Below the pieces are notes generated by a model. The model ran no database searches. It was not told the DNA's origin and was given only the letters and a program-made list of their open reading frames with translations. Positions 20,559 through 29,837 of a stretch of 64,000 nt of DNA are shown in pieces. The stretch is taken from contig QXJR01000017.1 in NCBI GenBank assembly GCA_020975725.1, positions 311,001 to 375,000 on the forward strand. The letters run 5' to 3'. A program made the translations under genes and the position numbers. How positions within the stretch are numbered: the first letter of the stretch is position 1; each line of letters starts with the position of its first letter. The DNA is from Picocystis sp. L7. Lineage: Eukaryota > Chlorophyta > Picocystophyceae > Picocystales > Picocystaceae.

Positions 20559-21946
20559 CCTCGATCACGTCTTCCACCACCCAAATGGTGTCCACTCGTG
20601 CCACCCTCCAAGGCTTCCCTTGGCCTTGCAACCAGTGAACCTCCCCATGCACTTCCAACCCCATCCTCAGGAGAAGGCGATGAAGCCCACGGGCACAACG
20701 GCCGTCCAGGCGTCCAATCCACGTGGCCTGGATCACGATCCGCGCCCTTCTCGATGCCCTTCCAAGAGATAGGATGGACAAGTGCAAGAAAAGCGTCCTT
20801 GGCATCCGGATCGTACGGGGTCGGGGTTGCGATGATTGAATGTCCGCTCTTTCTAGCCGCTCTCATTCCCCAAATGGCAGCACCGAGGAAAACGTTTCCC
20901 ACGCATCTTGGTCCCCCCTTCTTCCTCGACTAGCTCCGTTCTTCCGCTCGTTCGTTTCGATGTTCCTTCTTCCACGAATGCACGTGATTTGGGAGATGGG
21001 CGGCCAAACAGGCGTTCCCATTGGATGTGGTGGATTGTGCAAAGGCGCATGCCGGATTTAGTCTCTCAAATCGCAAACACGCCGTTCAAAAATCCCGTGA
21101 GATGTATTGGTGGATGAATTGCGTCAACGTCTATCGAAGGAAGCACTTGTATGTCTTCCCAAGATCCAACCGTCGACCATGAATAGAGTCCACTCGCAAG
21201 TGATGTCTCGAGCGCTCTAAACCATGCAACGATTTCAGAATTCTGATGTTCTTCATTTCAACTCGTCCTCTGTCAAATTCATGGTAGTGTTTGATGTGCC
21301 CGTTTGTTGAGGGGGGGCAAGTTTTATCGCCCAATGTCACATTCTTCACCGTCATCGGCGTCGAGCGGTATGACCTTGGCAATGGAATTGAATCGCTCCT
21401 CAGACACTTCGGTCACTTGGGATTCCTTTTGCTAATACTTGTCATTCTATTCAAGGGTGGGTTCGTTCTCGAGGAATCTTTTCTATGTGTGCAAGACGGG
21501 CAAACGGATCCTTGCTTAGAGGAGAGCTGTTGCGTTGGGGGTTCCAAGACGGCAAGGCATGCGTTGAATCGTGCATGGTGATGTCTTCGGTTCTACGCTT
21601 CGTCCATCGTCTGCATCTTTCCATCGTTCGTGCATCGTCCAAACGAACCTTCCTCGTCGAAGGGACCTTCCGAAGCGGGGCGTTCCAAGCACAGACCCAT
21701 CGGACCGGGTTCAACCGGTCGGGAAGACCTGGTTCAACCCTCGGTGGACCCTGGGCTTTGTCGGGTTCCAGCCTGTTTCCATCCCCGGATGGGCGGAGGT
21801 CTCGATCCGTCGGGGTAAGATATCGATGGAAGGGGAGCAAGGTATCGAATCGGTGGCTGGTTCTCGCTGGGAGACCGGGAAAAACCAATCGAAGAAAACG
21901 AGGGAAACGGAGAGAAGCGCATCTCGTGCAAGACGCACTCGTCAAT
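20559..21946. other. divergent region QNG1 / nuclear Tudor-like gene
   Basis: About 1.4 kb. The 20560-20900 part carries open frames that run into QNG1 in another frame. The 21000-21480 part is AT-richer with nothing recognised. A motif B half (AAGATATCGAT, 21817-21827) lies 120 bp before the next gene. Confidence 0.4.
21817..21827. promoter_or_regulatory. motif B half-site
   Basis: AAGATATCGAT, 120 bp upstream of the ATG at 21947, preceded by GGTCTCGATCCGTCGGG. Confidence 0.35.
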
Positions 21947-23788
21947 ATGGCGCGTGCGGACGTGGAGATCGCACAAGAAGGTCCGGAAACGACGGAAGGA
22001 GGAGAAGAGACGATGGCCGAACCTGCGGTGGAGGAGTATGCCGTCCTGGTGGTGGCCAAGCACGGCTCGCAGGAAGCTTTTCGACGCATCCTGAACAGCT
22101 TGCAAAGCCGTGGCAGCCGTTTAGGAACCTCCACCATGCGACTGCTGTGCGCTCGAGCGCTTGAAATATGCCTCGAAGACCGGGCACCGCTTTCGGCCGA
22201 GTTCTTGAGCCTCCTCCTGGCGGTCTTCCCCAAGGAAGAATGGAACAAGATGCCGGAGAAGCTTCTCGCCTCACTCGCCGGAGTCCTGACCTGGTACGCA
22301 CTCCAGTACGTGTACGGGATCGAGGAACCGGAGTGGGAGAGCTTCCGGATAGCAGTGAAACAAGCCTTTGGTGGAATGAAAAACCTACCAGAACCGATGC
22401 AGAGACAGCTGTACTGCCTCCTAGGCTGCGAAGGCAACCTCCAGAACCTAGAAGGCTGGTTGAATTCGCGCTCCCCGTTCTGGGAGGCAAATTTCAATGT
22501 TATCAAGGCCCTTGAAGCCCTGGTTAAAGAAAGCTACGATCACGTGCTCCGTTCATGCAGAATACAAAGTGTACTTACAGCATTAGAAAAGTGTGGAAAC
22601 TTTGGAGAACAGGATGCCAAAGCGCTAGCCGCTGCACCGAAAGAACAACAACCTGACAGAGAAGTGCCGGCAAAGCCTGCTAATAAAGACAAGCCACAGC
22701 CTTTCAACCCTAGAATGATCCCAAGCGTGGAACAAATGAAGGAGATGCCCCTTTCCCTCCTCTTGGATCTATTCTTCTGTGTGTACGGGTACAGACCAGA
22801 GGTGAAAGAAAAGATGACACTAATAAAGAAGCTGCATGGATACGCACAGAGTCTGTTGGGCACAGATATGGGAGAAGAGGTCGAATCTCCTTGGAAACCA
22901 CCCGGAACAGGGGAGACACCCCGTAAGAATGGACTTGGTGTCAGTAAGACAACTCCGAAACCGAGTGTTTACATTGGCAGGTTTGTCTACAGCATGGATG
23001 GCAACACCCAGATCAGAGGCACCGTGTATAGGTATGACAACACGTTAAAAAAGTACCATGTGATGTTTGAAACAGGAGGGAAACCAGAAGAGTATACAGA
23101 GGAGGAGATCGAAGAACTTCTGGTTGACCGAAGAACAGCGAATGCCCAGGACAAGTCAGGCAAGTCAGTGGAACCATTGGAAAGTGCGCCCCTAGGACCA
23201 CCTAGGCAGTCTAAAAGCAGCAAAGAACAGGAACCACTGCCTGCTGTTGGTGGTGCAGGCACCACAAGTGTCGAAGAGATGGTTTCCACAGATGTATCAG
23301 GTAAAGGCAGGGATTTGGACGATGAAGGCAGTGATCTATATGTTCCGGTCATTGTTCCGAAGTCCAGACGCATCTTGGTGGAGAGGGCACTAAAAATGGG
23401 GGCTAAAAAGGCAACATTGGAAATTCTGAGGGGGAAAAGTACGAAGAAGGGCAGGGTTCTTCAAGGCATTCCCTTTGAGGACACATCGGGAGAGGAAGTT
23501 GTGGTCGTGGTATCGGATTCGGAGGAAGAGGGAGTTTCTGAGCAGAAGCGAGGGGACCCTCCTCCGAGGAAGAGGCGCCTTTTCACGAAGGCTCATGTCT
23601 TGCCAGAAGCATCGGGTTCGCAAGACATGTCTGTGGAGGAGCTAGCAAGTCGAAAGAGGCACCAGGGGAGGAAACGAGCCGACAGGCAGGAGTTGAGCAG
23701 CACGGCCGAAGACGACGACATCGAGCGCATGTTTCAGCGGGCACGTCACGTGGCACGAGAGGCCAACCACCGCACCAGGCGCTCGTAA
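21947..23788 (+). CDS. predicted nuclear protein with a Tudor/PTM-like domain
   Basis: A 613-residue protein with no introns. I do not recognise the N-terminal ~250 residues, which look like an all-helical repeat fold (LLCARALEICLEDRAPLS, LLASLAGVLTWYALQYV). Around residues 345-400, YIGRFVYSMDGNTQIRGTVYRYDNTLKKYHVMFE is split by eye into a V-Y-G----Y-D--K-YHV-FE-G pattern typical of Tudor-like domains in plant PTM/DDT-type chromatin readers. The last ~200 residues are charged and low in complexity, with basic clusters (PPPRKRRLF, KRHQGRKR) fit for nuclear import. Start: ATG at 21947 (MARADVEIAQEG); the frame stays open another 460 bp upstream without ATG-supported coding character. A chromatin role is inferred. 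Confidence 0.6.
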   Translation: MARADVEIAQEGPETTEGGEETMAEPAVEEYAVLVVAKHGSQEAFRRILNSLQSRGSRLGTSTMRLLCARALEICLEDRAPLSAEFLSLLLAVFPKEEWNKMPEKLLASLAGVLTWYALQYVYGIEEPEWESFRIAVKQAFGGMKNLPEPMQRQLYCLLGCEGNLQNLEGWLNSRSPFWEANFNVIKALEALVKESYDHVLRSCRIQSVLTALEKCGNFGEQDAKALAAAPKEQQPDREVPAKPANKDKPQPFNPRMIPSVEQMKEMPLSLLLDLFFCVYGYRPEVKEKMTLIKKLHGYAQSLLGTDMGEEVESPWKPPGTGETPRKNGLGVSKTTPKPSVYIGRFVYSMDGNTQIRGTVYRYDNTLKKYHVMFETGGKPEEYTEEEIEELLVDRRTANAQDKSGKSVEPLESAPLGPPRQSKSSKEQEPLPAVGGAGTTSVEEMVSTDVSGKGRDLDDEGSDLYVPVIVPKSRRILVERALKMGAKKATLEILRGKSTKKGRVLQGIPFEDTSGEEVVVVVSDSEEEGVSEQKRGDPPPRKRRLFTKAHVLPEASGSQDMSVEELASRKRHQGRKRADRQELSSTAEDDDIERMFQRARHVAREANHRTRRS

Positions 23789-23976
23789 GGTGGTCGTAAT
23801 CCTTGTTTCTGATCTTTTTCCCCTCTTCAAGCCAAGGGGCCACGTCCCTTCCGCCCCTGTGTCAATCCGGGGGGTCTTTCCCCGGATGGATGGGATCCGA
23901 GGGAAAGGGAGAAGCCAGAGATCCCTCCGACACGTAACCAAATCCCACGAAGCCGTCGAAACGCACCGTACGAACG

Positions 23977-24849
23977 ATGTATGCGGCGTACAGCCGCTCG
24001 GAAGCGGTGCCCTTGCGTCCAGACGAACGTCCAGCGGCTTTCGCGGCGCCGGAGGCGAGCGAAGGGGGACTGAGGCAGCGCGTGCACGACATGTGCGAAG
24101 GAGCCGGACAACACCACGCCTCCCACGTGGAGGTGGGAGACAGCGTGGTGGCGTTCAGCACGCAGCTGCCGCATCCCACGAGCTTCGCTCACGTCTCCCA
24201 CGGGATGCTGCAGCTCAGCGTCGTGTTCCGTGGCCAGCTGAACAACGTCGAAGAAATGCGACAGCTGTATCGAATCCCCGACACCCTCTGCGACGACGAT
24301 CCAGCTCAACTCCTCGCAGCCTTGTACTCGCTCGGATTCGAAGACAAGGATGGGGATACCTCCGATCAACCCGCCACCTGCATTAACTCGCTGGAAGGAG
24401 ACTTTGCCTTCCTGCTGTTCGACGAATCGAGGAGATACCTGCTCGTCGCGAGGGACCGGAATGGTGCACAGCCCTTGTACTGGGGTTCAGTGCCAGAAGA
24501 GGGTCCTTTGCTGTTCTCAAGTGATCTGCCTGCCCTAAAAAAAGGCATAGATTCAGGGATCGCAACCGAGTTCCCTCCTGGATGCATGTTCGAATCGTTT
24601 GAAGCGGCGTCCTCCCAGGCATCAGAGGAAGCAGAGTATGGATGGGGAAACAGCAACATATTACGTTTTACTTCGGCAACCAAGCGGCGCGTGGCCACGA
24701 TCCCACGCGTAAATTCCCACGGTCAGGTATGTGGCATGGTCTATCGTTCCCAAAGCGGAGTGGAACTAAACCAGACGCCTGCAGGAGGAAACGCCCTGAA
24801 CCAGTACGGTTCCATGCCTGTATCCATGGTCCAGGAGGACGCGGCCTAA
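23977..24849 (+). CDS. TSJT1-like / DUF3700 glutamine amidotransferase-fold protein
   Basis: A 290-residue protein. The fold of class II glutamine amidotransferases is visible: VAFSTQLPH, MLQLSVVFRGQLNNVEEMRQLY, SLEGDFAFLLFDESRRYLLVARDRNGAQPLYWG and LLFSSDLPALKKG. This is the plant stem-specific TSJT1 / aluminium-induced protein family. True amidotransferases need Cys as residue 2 after Met; here the protein begins MYAAYSRSE, so no N-terminal nucleophile exists, as usual in this family, and an enzymatic role is doubtful. The C-terminal ~60 residues, after the fold, are Gln/Ser/Gly-rich. The first ATG is used; the promoter gap to the upstream stop is only 188 bp. Confidence 0.85.
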   Translation: MYAAYSRSEAVPLRPDERPAAFAAPEASEGGLRQRVHDMCEGAGQHHASHVEVGDSVVAFSTQLPHPTSFAHVSHGMLQLSVVFRGQLNNVEEMRQLYRIPDTLCDDDPAQLLAALYSLGFEDKDGDTSDQPATCINSLEGDFAFLLFDESRRYLLVARDRNGAQPLYWGSVPEEGPLLFSSDLPALKKGIDSGIATEFPPGCMFESFEAASSQASEEAEYGWGNSNILRFTSATKRRVATIPRVNSHGQVCGMVYRSQSGVELNQTPAGGNALNQYGSMPVSMVQEDAA

Positions 24850-25258
24850 AAATCCGGACCCCTTCAACCCGTAGGTATGCACTTTCAACCTTGCTTATCC
24901 TGACCTGCTGTTACCTTTCTCTTTGCTGCCAATCCTGTCATAAAATTCAGCTTCTTAGAGGCATGACAGGAACGTACCCCTCTCGCCGAAATCCTGATGG
25001 GACAGTCACTGTCTCAGGCTCCTGACAAAGGAATATCGTACGGTCGTCCCTTTGGACGATTGGATAGGCAAAAGTCTCATCCACGTGCTGAGCGCTCGTG
25101 TACAATCCATGAAGGATTCTTCTTTTTTGCAAGCCCCAGCTTCCTGTAAGTGATTGGGAAGCATCGATGGACGTCGGAAATCCATACGCTGCGTGATTCG
25201 CGTTGCAAAAGGGCTGCTCGTTGAAAAGCCCCGGCCAACTGCGACCGCGGATGGTCGG
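24850..25258. other. convergent intergenic region
   Basis: A 409-bp region between two facing stop codons. Nothing recognised; presumably 3' UTRs. Confidence 0.4.
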
Positions 25259-25687
25259 TCAGCCCCCTCCCGCCCTTCCAATGATAGACTCCCAACCACC
25301 GTACATTTCGAAATCCTCTTCGGTGAGCTGCAGTGGATCGTCTTGCATCTGTTCCTCTGGCGAATCCGATTCTAGCTGAATGATGAACGCCCTCTGGGGG
25401 GCGTTTCCGCAGTTCCTGTCACCTCTGCAGATCGGATTGGGCACCCGGCGTGGAAAATCACGAGAGTCGTACGGCAGAGGAGCGGGTGCAGCACCAGGAC
25501 TAGGTTTGAACCAGAGCGTGGCCAGCATGACTCGGAGCTCTTCTTCCGCTTCTTCGAGCTCCTCCCGCATTTCCCGGACATCCAACAGCGCCAGTTCCTC
25601 CGTCCATTCCCTTTCTTGCAGCAACCTGGCCTGCATGGCCCCGAACAGCATCGCCAGCAGGATCAAACGCGCTCTTCTGGCCGCCAT
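25259..25687 (-). CDS. small secreted or signal-anchored protein, unknown
   Basis: A 142-residue protein I do not recognise. MAARRARLILLAMLFGAMQA is a good signal peptide or anchor. It is followed by an acidic amphipathic helix (REMREELEEAEEELRVML), a Pro/Ala-rich spacer, and a Cys-bearing NPICRGDRNCGN motif, then an acidic tail ending GRAGGG. An ATG 99 bp upstream (25786) is in frame, but the stretch between carries a CTTAACTTCC promoter motif, so the inner ATG is preferred. Confidence 0.55.
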   Translation of the reverse strand: MAARRARLILLAMLFGAMQARLLQEREWTEELALLDVREMREELEEAEEELRVMLATLWFKPSPGAAPAPLPYDSRDFPRRVPNPICRGDRNCGNAPQRAFIIQLESDSPEEQMQDDPLQLTEEDFEMYGGWESIIGRAGGG

Positions 25688-25750
25688 CGCACCTCCCTTT
25701 CGGCGACGTGAACCGTCCTCTGAAACCTTTGGATCTTCCCCACGCCAACG

Positions 25751-25760
25751 ACTTAACTTC
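25751..25760. promoter_or_regulatory. motif A copy upstream of the small secreted protein
   Basis: ACTTAACTTC, 64 bp before the ATG. A second relaxed copy (CTTAACCGACCTTAAC) lies around 25817-25832. Confidence 0.3.
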
Positions 25761-25919
25761 CGGATGGGATCGTAAATCCATCCCATCGACTGGCATCGGA
25801 GAGTCGCGAAGGTCCACTTAACCGACCTTAACTATCCGGGTGGGGTCGTCTCCCCCGAGGGGCGAGTCCAAGAAGCTCGCCAGCGAGGATGTTCTCGGAC
25901 GGATCCGAGTTCGGCTGGG

Positions 25920-25965
25920 CTTAATTCGATCGTAAACACGGGTCGAAGTTTACGACGGAGTTAAG
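25920..25965. promoter_or_regulatory. large inverted repeat of motif A at PIG-A
   Basis: CTTAATTCGATCGTAAAC (25920-25937) and GTTTACGACGGAGTTAAG (25948-25965) are 18-bp arms matching at 15 positions when inverted, with a 10-bp spacer, 44 bp before the PIG-A ATG. This is the fullest motif A copy in the window. Confidence 0.5.
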
Positions 25966-26008
25966 CCTACGTTGAGACCGGTGTGGATGGCCGAGAGAAA
26001 AGGAGGCG

Positions 26009-27391
26009 ATGGCGATGGACGTGCAAGCGCCTCTGCGCGTGCTGATGGTCTCGGATTTCTTCGCCCCGAACGTGGGAGGGGTGGAAACGCACGTGTACCA
26101 ACTGGCAGTGAGGATGGTGGAACGAGGACACGAAGTGGTGGTGCTCACCCACGCCTATAATGGTCGAGTTGGCGTCCGGTACATCACCGACTGGATCAAG
26201 GTGTACTACGTGCCGCGAAAACCAGTATGGATGCAAGCTACAGCGCCCACGTTCTTTGGAAGCGCCAGGATCGTGAGATGCGTGATCCTGAGAGAAAGAA
26301 TAACCCTCCTGCACGCCCACCAGGCCTTCTCCAGCTTGGCCCACGAAAGCATCCTCCTGGCCACCACCATGAGGCTGCCCGTGGTGTTCACGGATCATTC
26401 GCTCTTCGGATTTTCAGAGACTAGCAGCATTCTCACAAACAAGCTATTGAAGTTTTCCCTCGCTGTGGTGGGTGCTACCATATGCGTCAGCCATACCAGC
26501 AAGGAAAACACCGTGTTGAGAGCATGCCTCCCACCCAGCAGAGTCTTCGTGATTCCCAATGCAGTAGATTATTCAGCGTTTACACCTGCACAGCACAAGA
26601 TCGCATCCAAACACATCACGATTGTCCTGCTATCAAGACTGGTATACAGGAAGGGGATGGACTTGTTGGCCAAAGCCATCCCTGTCATCTGTCAAAAGCA
26701 CAGTAATGTCCGCTTCATCATCGGGGGGGACGGACCGCGGCGACCACAGCTGGAGGACATGGTAGATAGGCACAATTTGAACGAGAGAGTGAAATTTCTA
26801 GGCATGGTTCCACACATTGAAGTGCGAGATGTGTTGGTTCAAGGAGACATCTTTCTGAATGCATCCCTGACAGAGGCGTTTTGCATAGCTCTTGTCGAAG
26901 CTGCAGCGTGTGGATTGTTGGTTGTGTCCACGAAAGTTGGGGGTGTTCCAGAAGTTTTACCACCAGACATGATGCTGTTGGCTGCCCCGAACGTGTATTC
27001 CATCGTTGAAGCTGTCTCTAACGCAATCAAGAACCTCCCAACTGTAAATCGATGGGACTACCACGAGAGAGTCAAAGCGATGTACAATTGGAGGGATGTG
27101 GCGCAGCGGACAGAGGTTGTGTACGGTTCTGCAGTGAAGCAATGTGAACGTCACGCGTGCGAGTGTCCCGAGCACGACCTGTTGTACCGTCTGCAACGAT
27201 ATCACCGGTGTGGAAAAGTTGCAGGAAAGCTGTTTTGCTTTGTTGCAATATTGATGCACCTATACGTCCAGCTCTTGGAATGGATGGAGCCATCGACGGG
27301 CATCGACTCGGCAGTGTGGCATCCGCGGCAGAAGCAAACGTCTGCCTCCGCGTTCGCGCAGCTCCTGGAAGAAATAAAGGCTACCACGTGA
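26009..27391 (+). CDS. PIGA: phosphatidylinositol N-acetylglucosaminyltransferase subunit A
   Basis: A single exon of 460 residues. This is the catalytic GT4 subunit of GPI-GnT, the first step of GPI-anchor synthesis on the cytosolic face of the ER. Visible: VLMVSDFFAPNVGGVETHVYQLA, the HAHQAFSSLAHE loop, VFTDHSLFGF, FVIPNAVDYSAFTP, the second-domain LLSRLVYRKGMDLLA and GGDGPRRPQLE, and the EX7E-like NASLTEAFCIALVEAAACGL with its Glu pair. A C-terminal hydrophobic helix (LFCFVAILMHLYVQLLEWM) is the ER anchor. Start: ATG at 26009, with a second ATG two codons on; an inverted motif A pair lies just upstream. Confidence 0.96.
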   Translation: MAMDVQAPLRVLMVSDFFAPNVGGVETHVYQLAVRMVERGHEVVVLTHAYNGRVGVRYITDWIKVYYVPRKPVWMQATAPTFFGSARIVRCVILRERITLLHAHQAFSSLAHESILLATTMRLPVVFTDHSLFGFSETSSILTNKLLKFSLAVVGATICVSHTSKENTVLRACLPPSRVFVIPNAVDYSAFTPAQHKIASKHITIVLLSRLVYRKGMDLLAKAIPVICQKHSNVRFIIGGDGPRRPQLEDMVDRHNLNERVKFLGMVPHIEVRDVLVQGDIFLNASLTEAFCIALVEAAACGLLVVSTKVGGVPEVLPPDMMLLAAPNVYSIVEAVSNAIKNLPTVNRWDYHERVKAMYNWRDVAQRTEVVYGSAVKQCERHACECPEHDLLYRLQRYHRCGKVAGKLFCFVAILMHLYVQLLEWMEPSTGIDSAVWHPRQKQTSASAFAQLLEEIKATT

Positions 27392-27685
27392 CCTGGGGGT
27401 CCATCCAGTCCACGGTGTTTCCCTCTCCCCCCCCTCCTCCCCGTGGTTGGGGCAGGCTCTCCTTCAGGTGGGGGGGGACGAAGGACCCACGTGATACCGA
27501 ACCCCGTCCCCCACCTCTCCAGCTGTCGCTTCAGCTGGCCTCGAAGGACGCACCGAAAGGACGTCGCATGAAGCGACAGCAGCTGGTCGCCTTCGAAAAC
27601 GTCGCTGCGATGGACGGGCGAGGAGATGCACAGACGTGGGGACCGCGCCATGGCGGAAGAGAAGGCTGCGCGGTGAGGTGCAGCC

Positions 27686-28688
27686 ATGGAGAACACCTCG
27701 AAACGAAGGTCGTCGACGTACAAAGGGGTTTCCAAGCACCGCACGACAGGACGATACGAAGCGCACTTCTGGGACAGGTATTCCGCTTCCAAGTCCCGAG
27801 CGAGAGGGAAGCAGATATACATCGGTGGATTCTGCACCGAAGAGGAGGCGGCGAAAATGTACGATCGTGCGGCCATCGTCTTTCTCGGTCCAAGCTCGCC
27901 GGAGCTGCGCTTGAACTTCCAACTAGAGGACTACTTGGACGAGATGCCTTTCCTCGTCGAAGGGAGCGTAGAAGAACGAATCTCGCGGTTGAGAAGGAAA
28001 AGCGTGGGGTTTTCCAGGGGTGCGAGCAAGTATCGCGGCGTCACTCGGCACCATTCGCAAGGGCGCTGGGAGGCACGCTTAGGACGCATGGGCGAGTGCA
28101 AGTACAACTGGCTCGGCGTGTATGACACGGAAGAGGAAGCAGCTCGCGCGTACGATTGGGCTGTCCTTTCGCTGAGGTAATTCTCGCGGGAAGTGCAGCG
28201 GATTTTGCGTTGACTCATTCGTGGCTTTCGGCTGGTGCTGACTGACAAGCGCCTTTCGTGCGACCAGGGGGAAGAACGCACTCACCAATTTCGACATCTC
28301 GAATTACCCAGATGCCCTCCAAAAGTTTGAGCAAGCCAAAGGCAAGAAAAGATCCGTTCCCTTCCGGCAACCTAGGGAAAAGAAGACACAGGTGGAAGTG
28401 CCATCCTCACCTGCCGACACTCCCCTGCTGGATTTGGTTCAACTGTTGGATCCTCCCGCGCTTTTCTCTTGCACGCGGAATCGAGGATGGGACAAGAGCG
28501 AAGGCGAGGGGGATCAGGTCGCTACTTTTTCAACCGTTTCGCCGAGGCTTGCTTCCATGCCAGGATGTGAGCTTTCCTCCTCGTCCCTAGACTTTGATGG
28601 GAATGCATGCCTCGCTTCGAGCACGGAAACGGACATGCTTTGTGCCCTGCTCAGTCAAGACATTGCCGATCTGATCGGACACATTTGA
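27686..28688 (+). CDS. AP2/ERF transcription factor, AINTEGUMENTA-type (two AP2 domains)
   Basis: Two exons (27686-28176, 28268-28688; intron GTAATT...CCAG, phase 2) give 303 residues. AP2 repeat 1 starts at once (STYKGVSKHRTTGRYEAHFWD ... IGGFCTEEEAAKMYDRAA). A linker (RLRRKSVGFSRGAS) very like the ANT/PLT linker leads into repeat 2 (KYRGVTRHHSQGRWEARLGR ... [37 protein letters not shown]). The intron cuts repeat 2 between LSLR and GKNALTNFD. The C-terminal ~130 residues are Ser/Asp/Leu-rich, a possible activation region. In plants these proteins control meristem and growth programmes; the algal role is unknown. It follows PIG-A by 294 bp. Confidence 0.93.
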
Positions 28689-28738
28689 GGTTCCATAAAA
28701 GACAAAAGTTCTTACTGGAGAGCTCCGTTTCCTGGAGG

Positions 28739-29293
28739 TCATCTCATGCTCTTTACTTTTCTAAGCCTCTTCGACTTGAAAGACGTTTGTTTGTTGAAGT
28801 TGTTTGCAAGGTTCGTTTCCTCTGCTGCTGCCACCGTGGCCGTTTCGTTTTTCAATTGAAGATGTGCGAGTTCGAGCACCTTCCTTGCGAAATCCTCCCC
28901 TTCGCTTCTCTTGCTTTCGAGCTTCGTGATTCTGGAGCGCATGTCCTCGTTCTCTTGCTTGGTTTCCTTGATTTCTTTCACGGCCGCTTCCAGCTTGGTT
29001 CGGAGCACCTCGTTGGCTCTTTTCGCCGTTTCCAGTTCTTTTTTCGCCTGTTCCGCTTCTCGCTGCACCTTTGGCAGCTGATTGACGAGCAGCCTTGCGT
29101 TCGTCCTTTCCGGCACGTGTCTCACGGCTTTGTTTTTCCTCCTCGTCCTCGCCTGGCGTCCGTTCGCCTTTCCTTCCCCTCCACCTCCCTTGTCCTCGGG
29201 CGGCGTGTACACCGTGGACACGTAGCACTGGCTGTACGGATTGCCGTGCTTCTCGTCCAGCACGTATCCGCTGGGAATGGACCTTCGATGCAT
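28739..29293 (-). CDS. coiled-coil protein, unknown
   Basis: A 184-residue protein. The first ~45 residues are ordered-looking (GYVLDEKHGNPYSQCYVSTVYTPPED); a basic, Gly-rich linker (KANGRQARTRRKNK) follows, then a long coiled coil (about residues 68-150, heptads such as LRTKLEAAVKEIKETKQENEDM) and a basic end. I do not recognise a family. The first ATG of the frame is used. It is convergent with the AP2 gene (50 bp) and divergent from the EF-hand gene. Confidence 0.6.
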   Translation of the reverse strand: MHRRSIPSGYVLDEKHGNPYSQCYVSTVYTPPEDKGGGGEGKANGRQARTRRKNKAVRHVPERTNARLLVNQLPKVQREAEQAKKELETAKRANEVLRTKLEAAVKEIKETKQENEDMRSRITKLESKRSEGEDFARKVLELAHLQLKNETATVAAAEETNLANNFNKQTSFKSKRLRKVKSMR

Positions 29294-29394
29294 GTTTCTG
29301 GTCCGCGCTTCGCGTCTTCTTCGCCTTCAAGTTCGTCGCGCACGTGGTTTCGGGATCGTGCCTTTCCCCCCAAAGGGGGGTTCCTCCCTTGGAC

Positions 29395-29548
29395 AAAGGG
29401 AGGCTTGAAAGGGAACAGAAGGACACCGTCCTTCCGATCGAACCCGGAGGGGAAGGCCACTCCCTCCTCCCACCCTCCAGGGACGTCGTGGGAAAGGGAG
29501 GCTTGAAAGGGAACACAAGGACACCGTCCTTCCGATCGAACCCGGAGG
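29395..29548. repeat. 56-bp direct repeat, two copies
   Basis: Copies at 29395-29450 and 29493-29548 (98-bp period) differ at one base by eye. Each contains a short GGACACCGTCC palindrome-like core. A local duplication rather than a mobile element. Confidence 0.8.
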
Positions 29549-29648
29549 CCTTCCCTTTCGAACCGGCTGGAAAGGGATCCCCCCCCCCTCCCTCGAAAAC
29601 CCGAACCGTCCCACGTGGCCCTTCGGATCCCTCCGAGGATTCCCTCGC

Positions 29649-29711
29649 ATCGAGATCTTCGACCCCGAATCGAGATCTAGGGGTTCACATCGAGATCTCG
29701 TATCGAGACCT
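29649..29711. promoter_or_regulatory. tandem motif B half-sites
   Basis: ATCGAGATCT begins at 29649, 29669 and 29689, exactly 20 bp apart, with a degenerate fourth (ATCGAGACCT) at 29702. The array lies about 130-190 bp before the EF-hand gene ATG; 20 bp is close to two helical turns. Confidence 0.5.
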
Positions 29712-29837
29712 CGGAAGCACGAGGCCAAGGGAAGCGACCAACGACGCGCATTCCGGCGCGTGCTCGGCTCGCGAAGGCGCCATCCGAAGGGTTCCAGGAG
29801 CCCTGCTGCGAAGCAAAAGGACGAGAAAAAGCAAGAC

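Larger units (their letters stand above)
29294..29837. other. divergent promoter region with repeats
   Basis: A 544-bp region. It holds a 56-bp direct repeat (29395-29450 and 29493-29548) and three copies of the motif B half at exact 20-bp spacing (29649-29698). Confidence 0.5.

Noticed and set aside
20139-20933. 264-codon frame opposite QNG1
   Set aside because: It is the antisense shadow of a well-identified gene.
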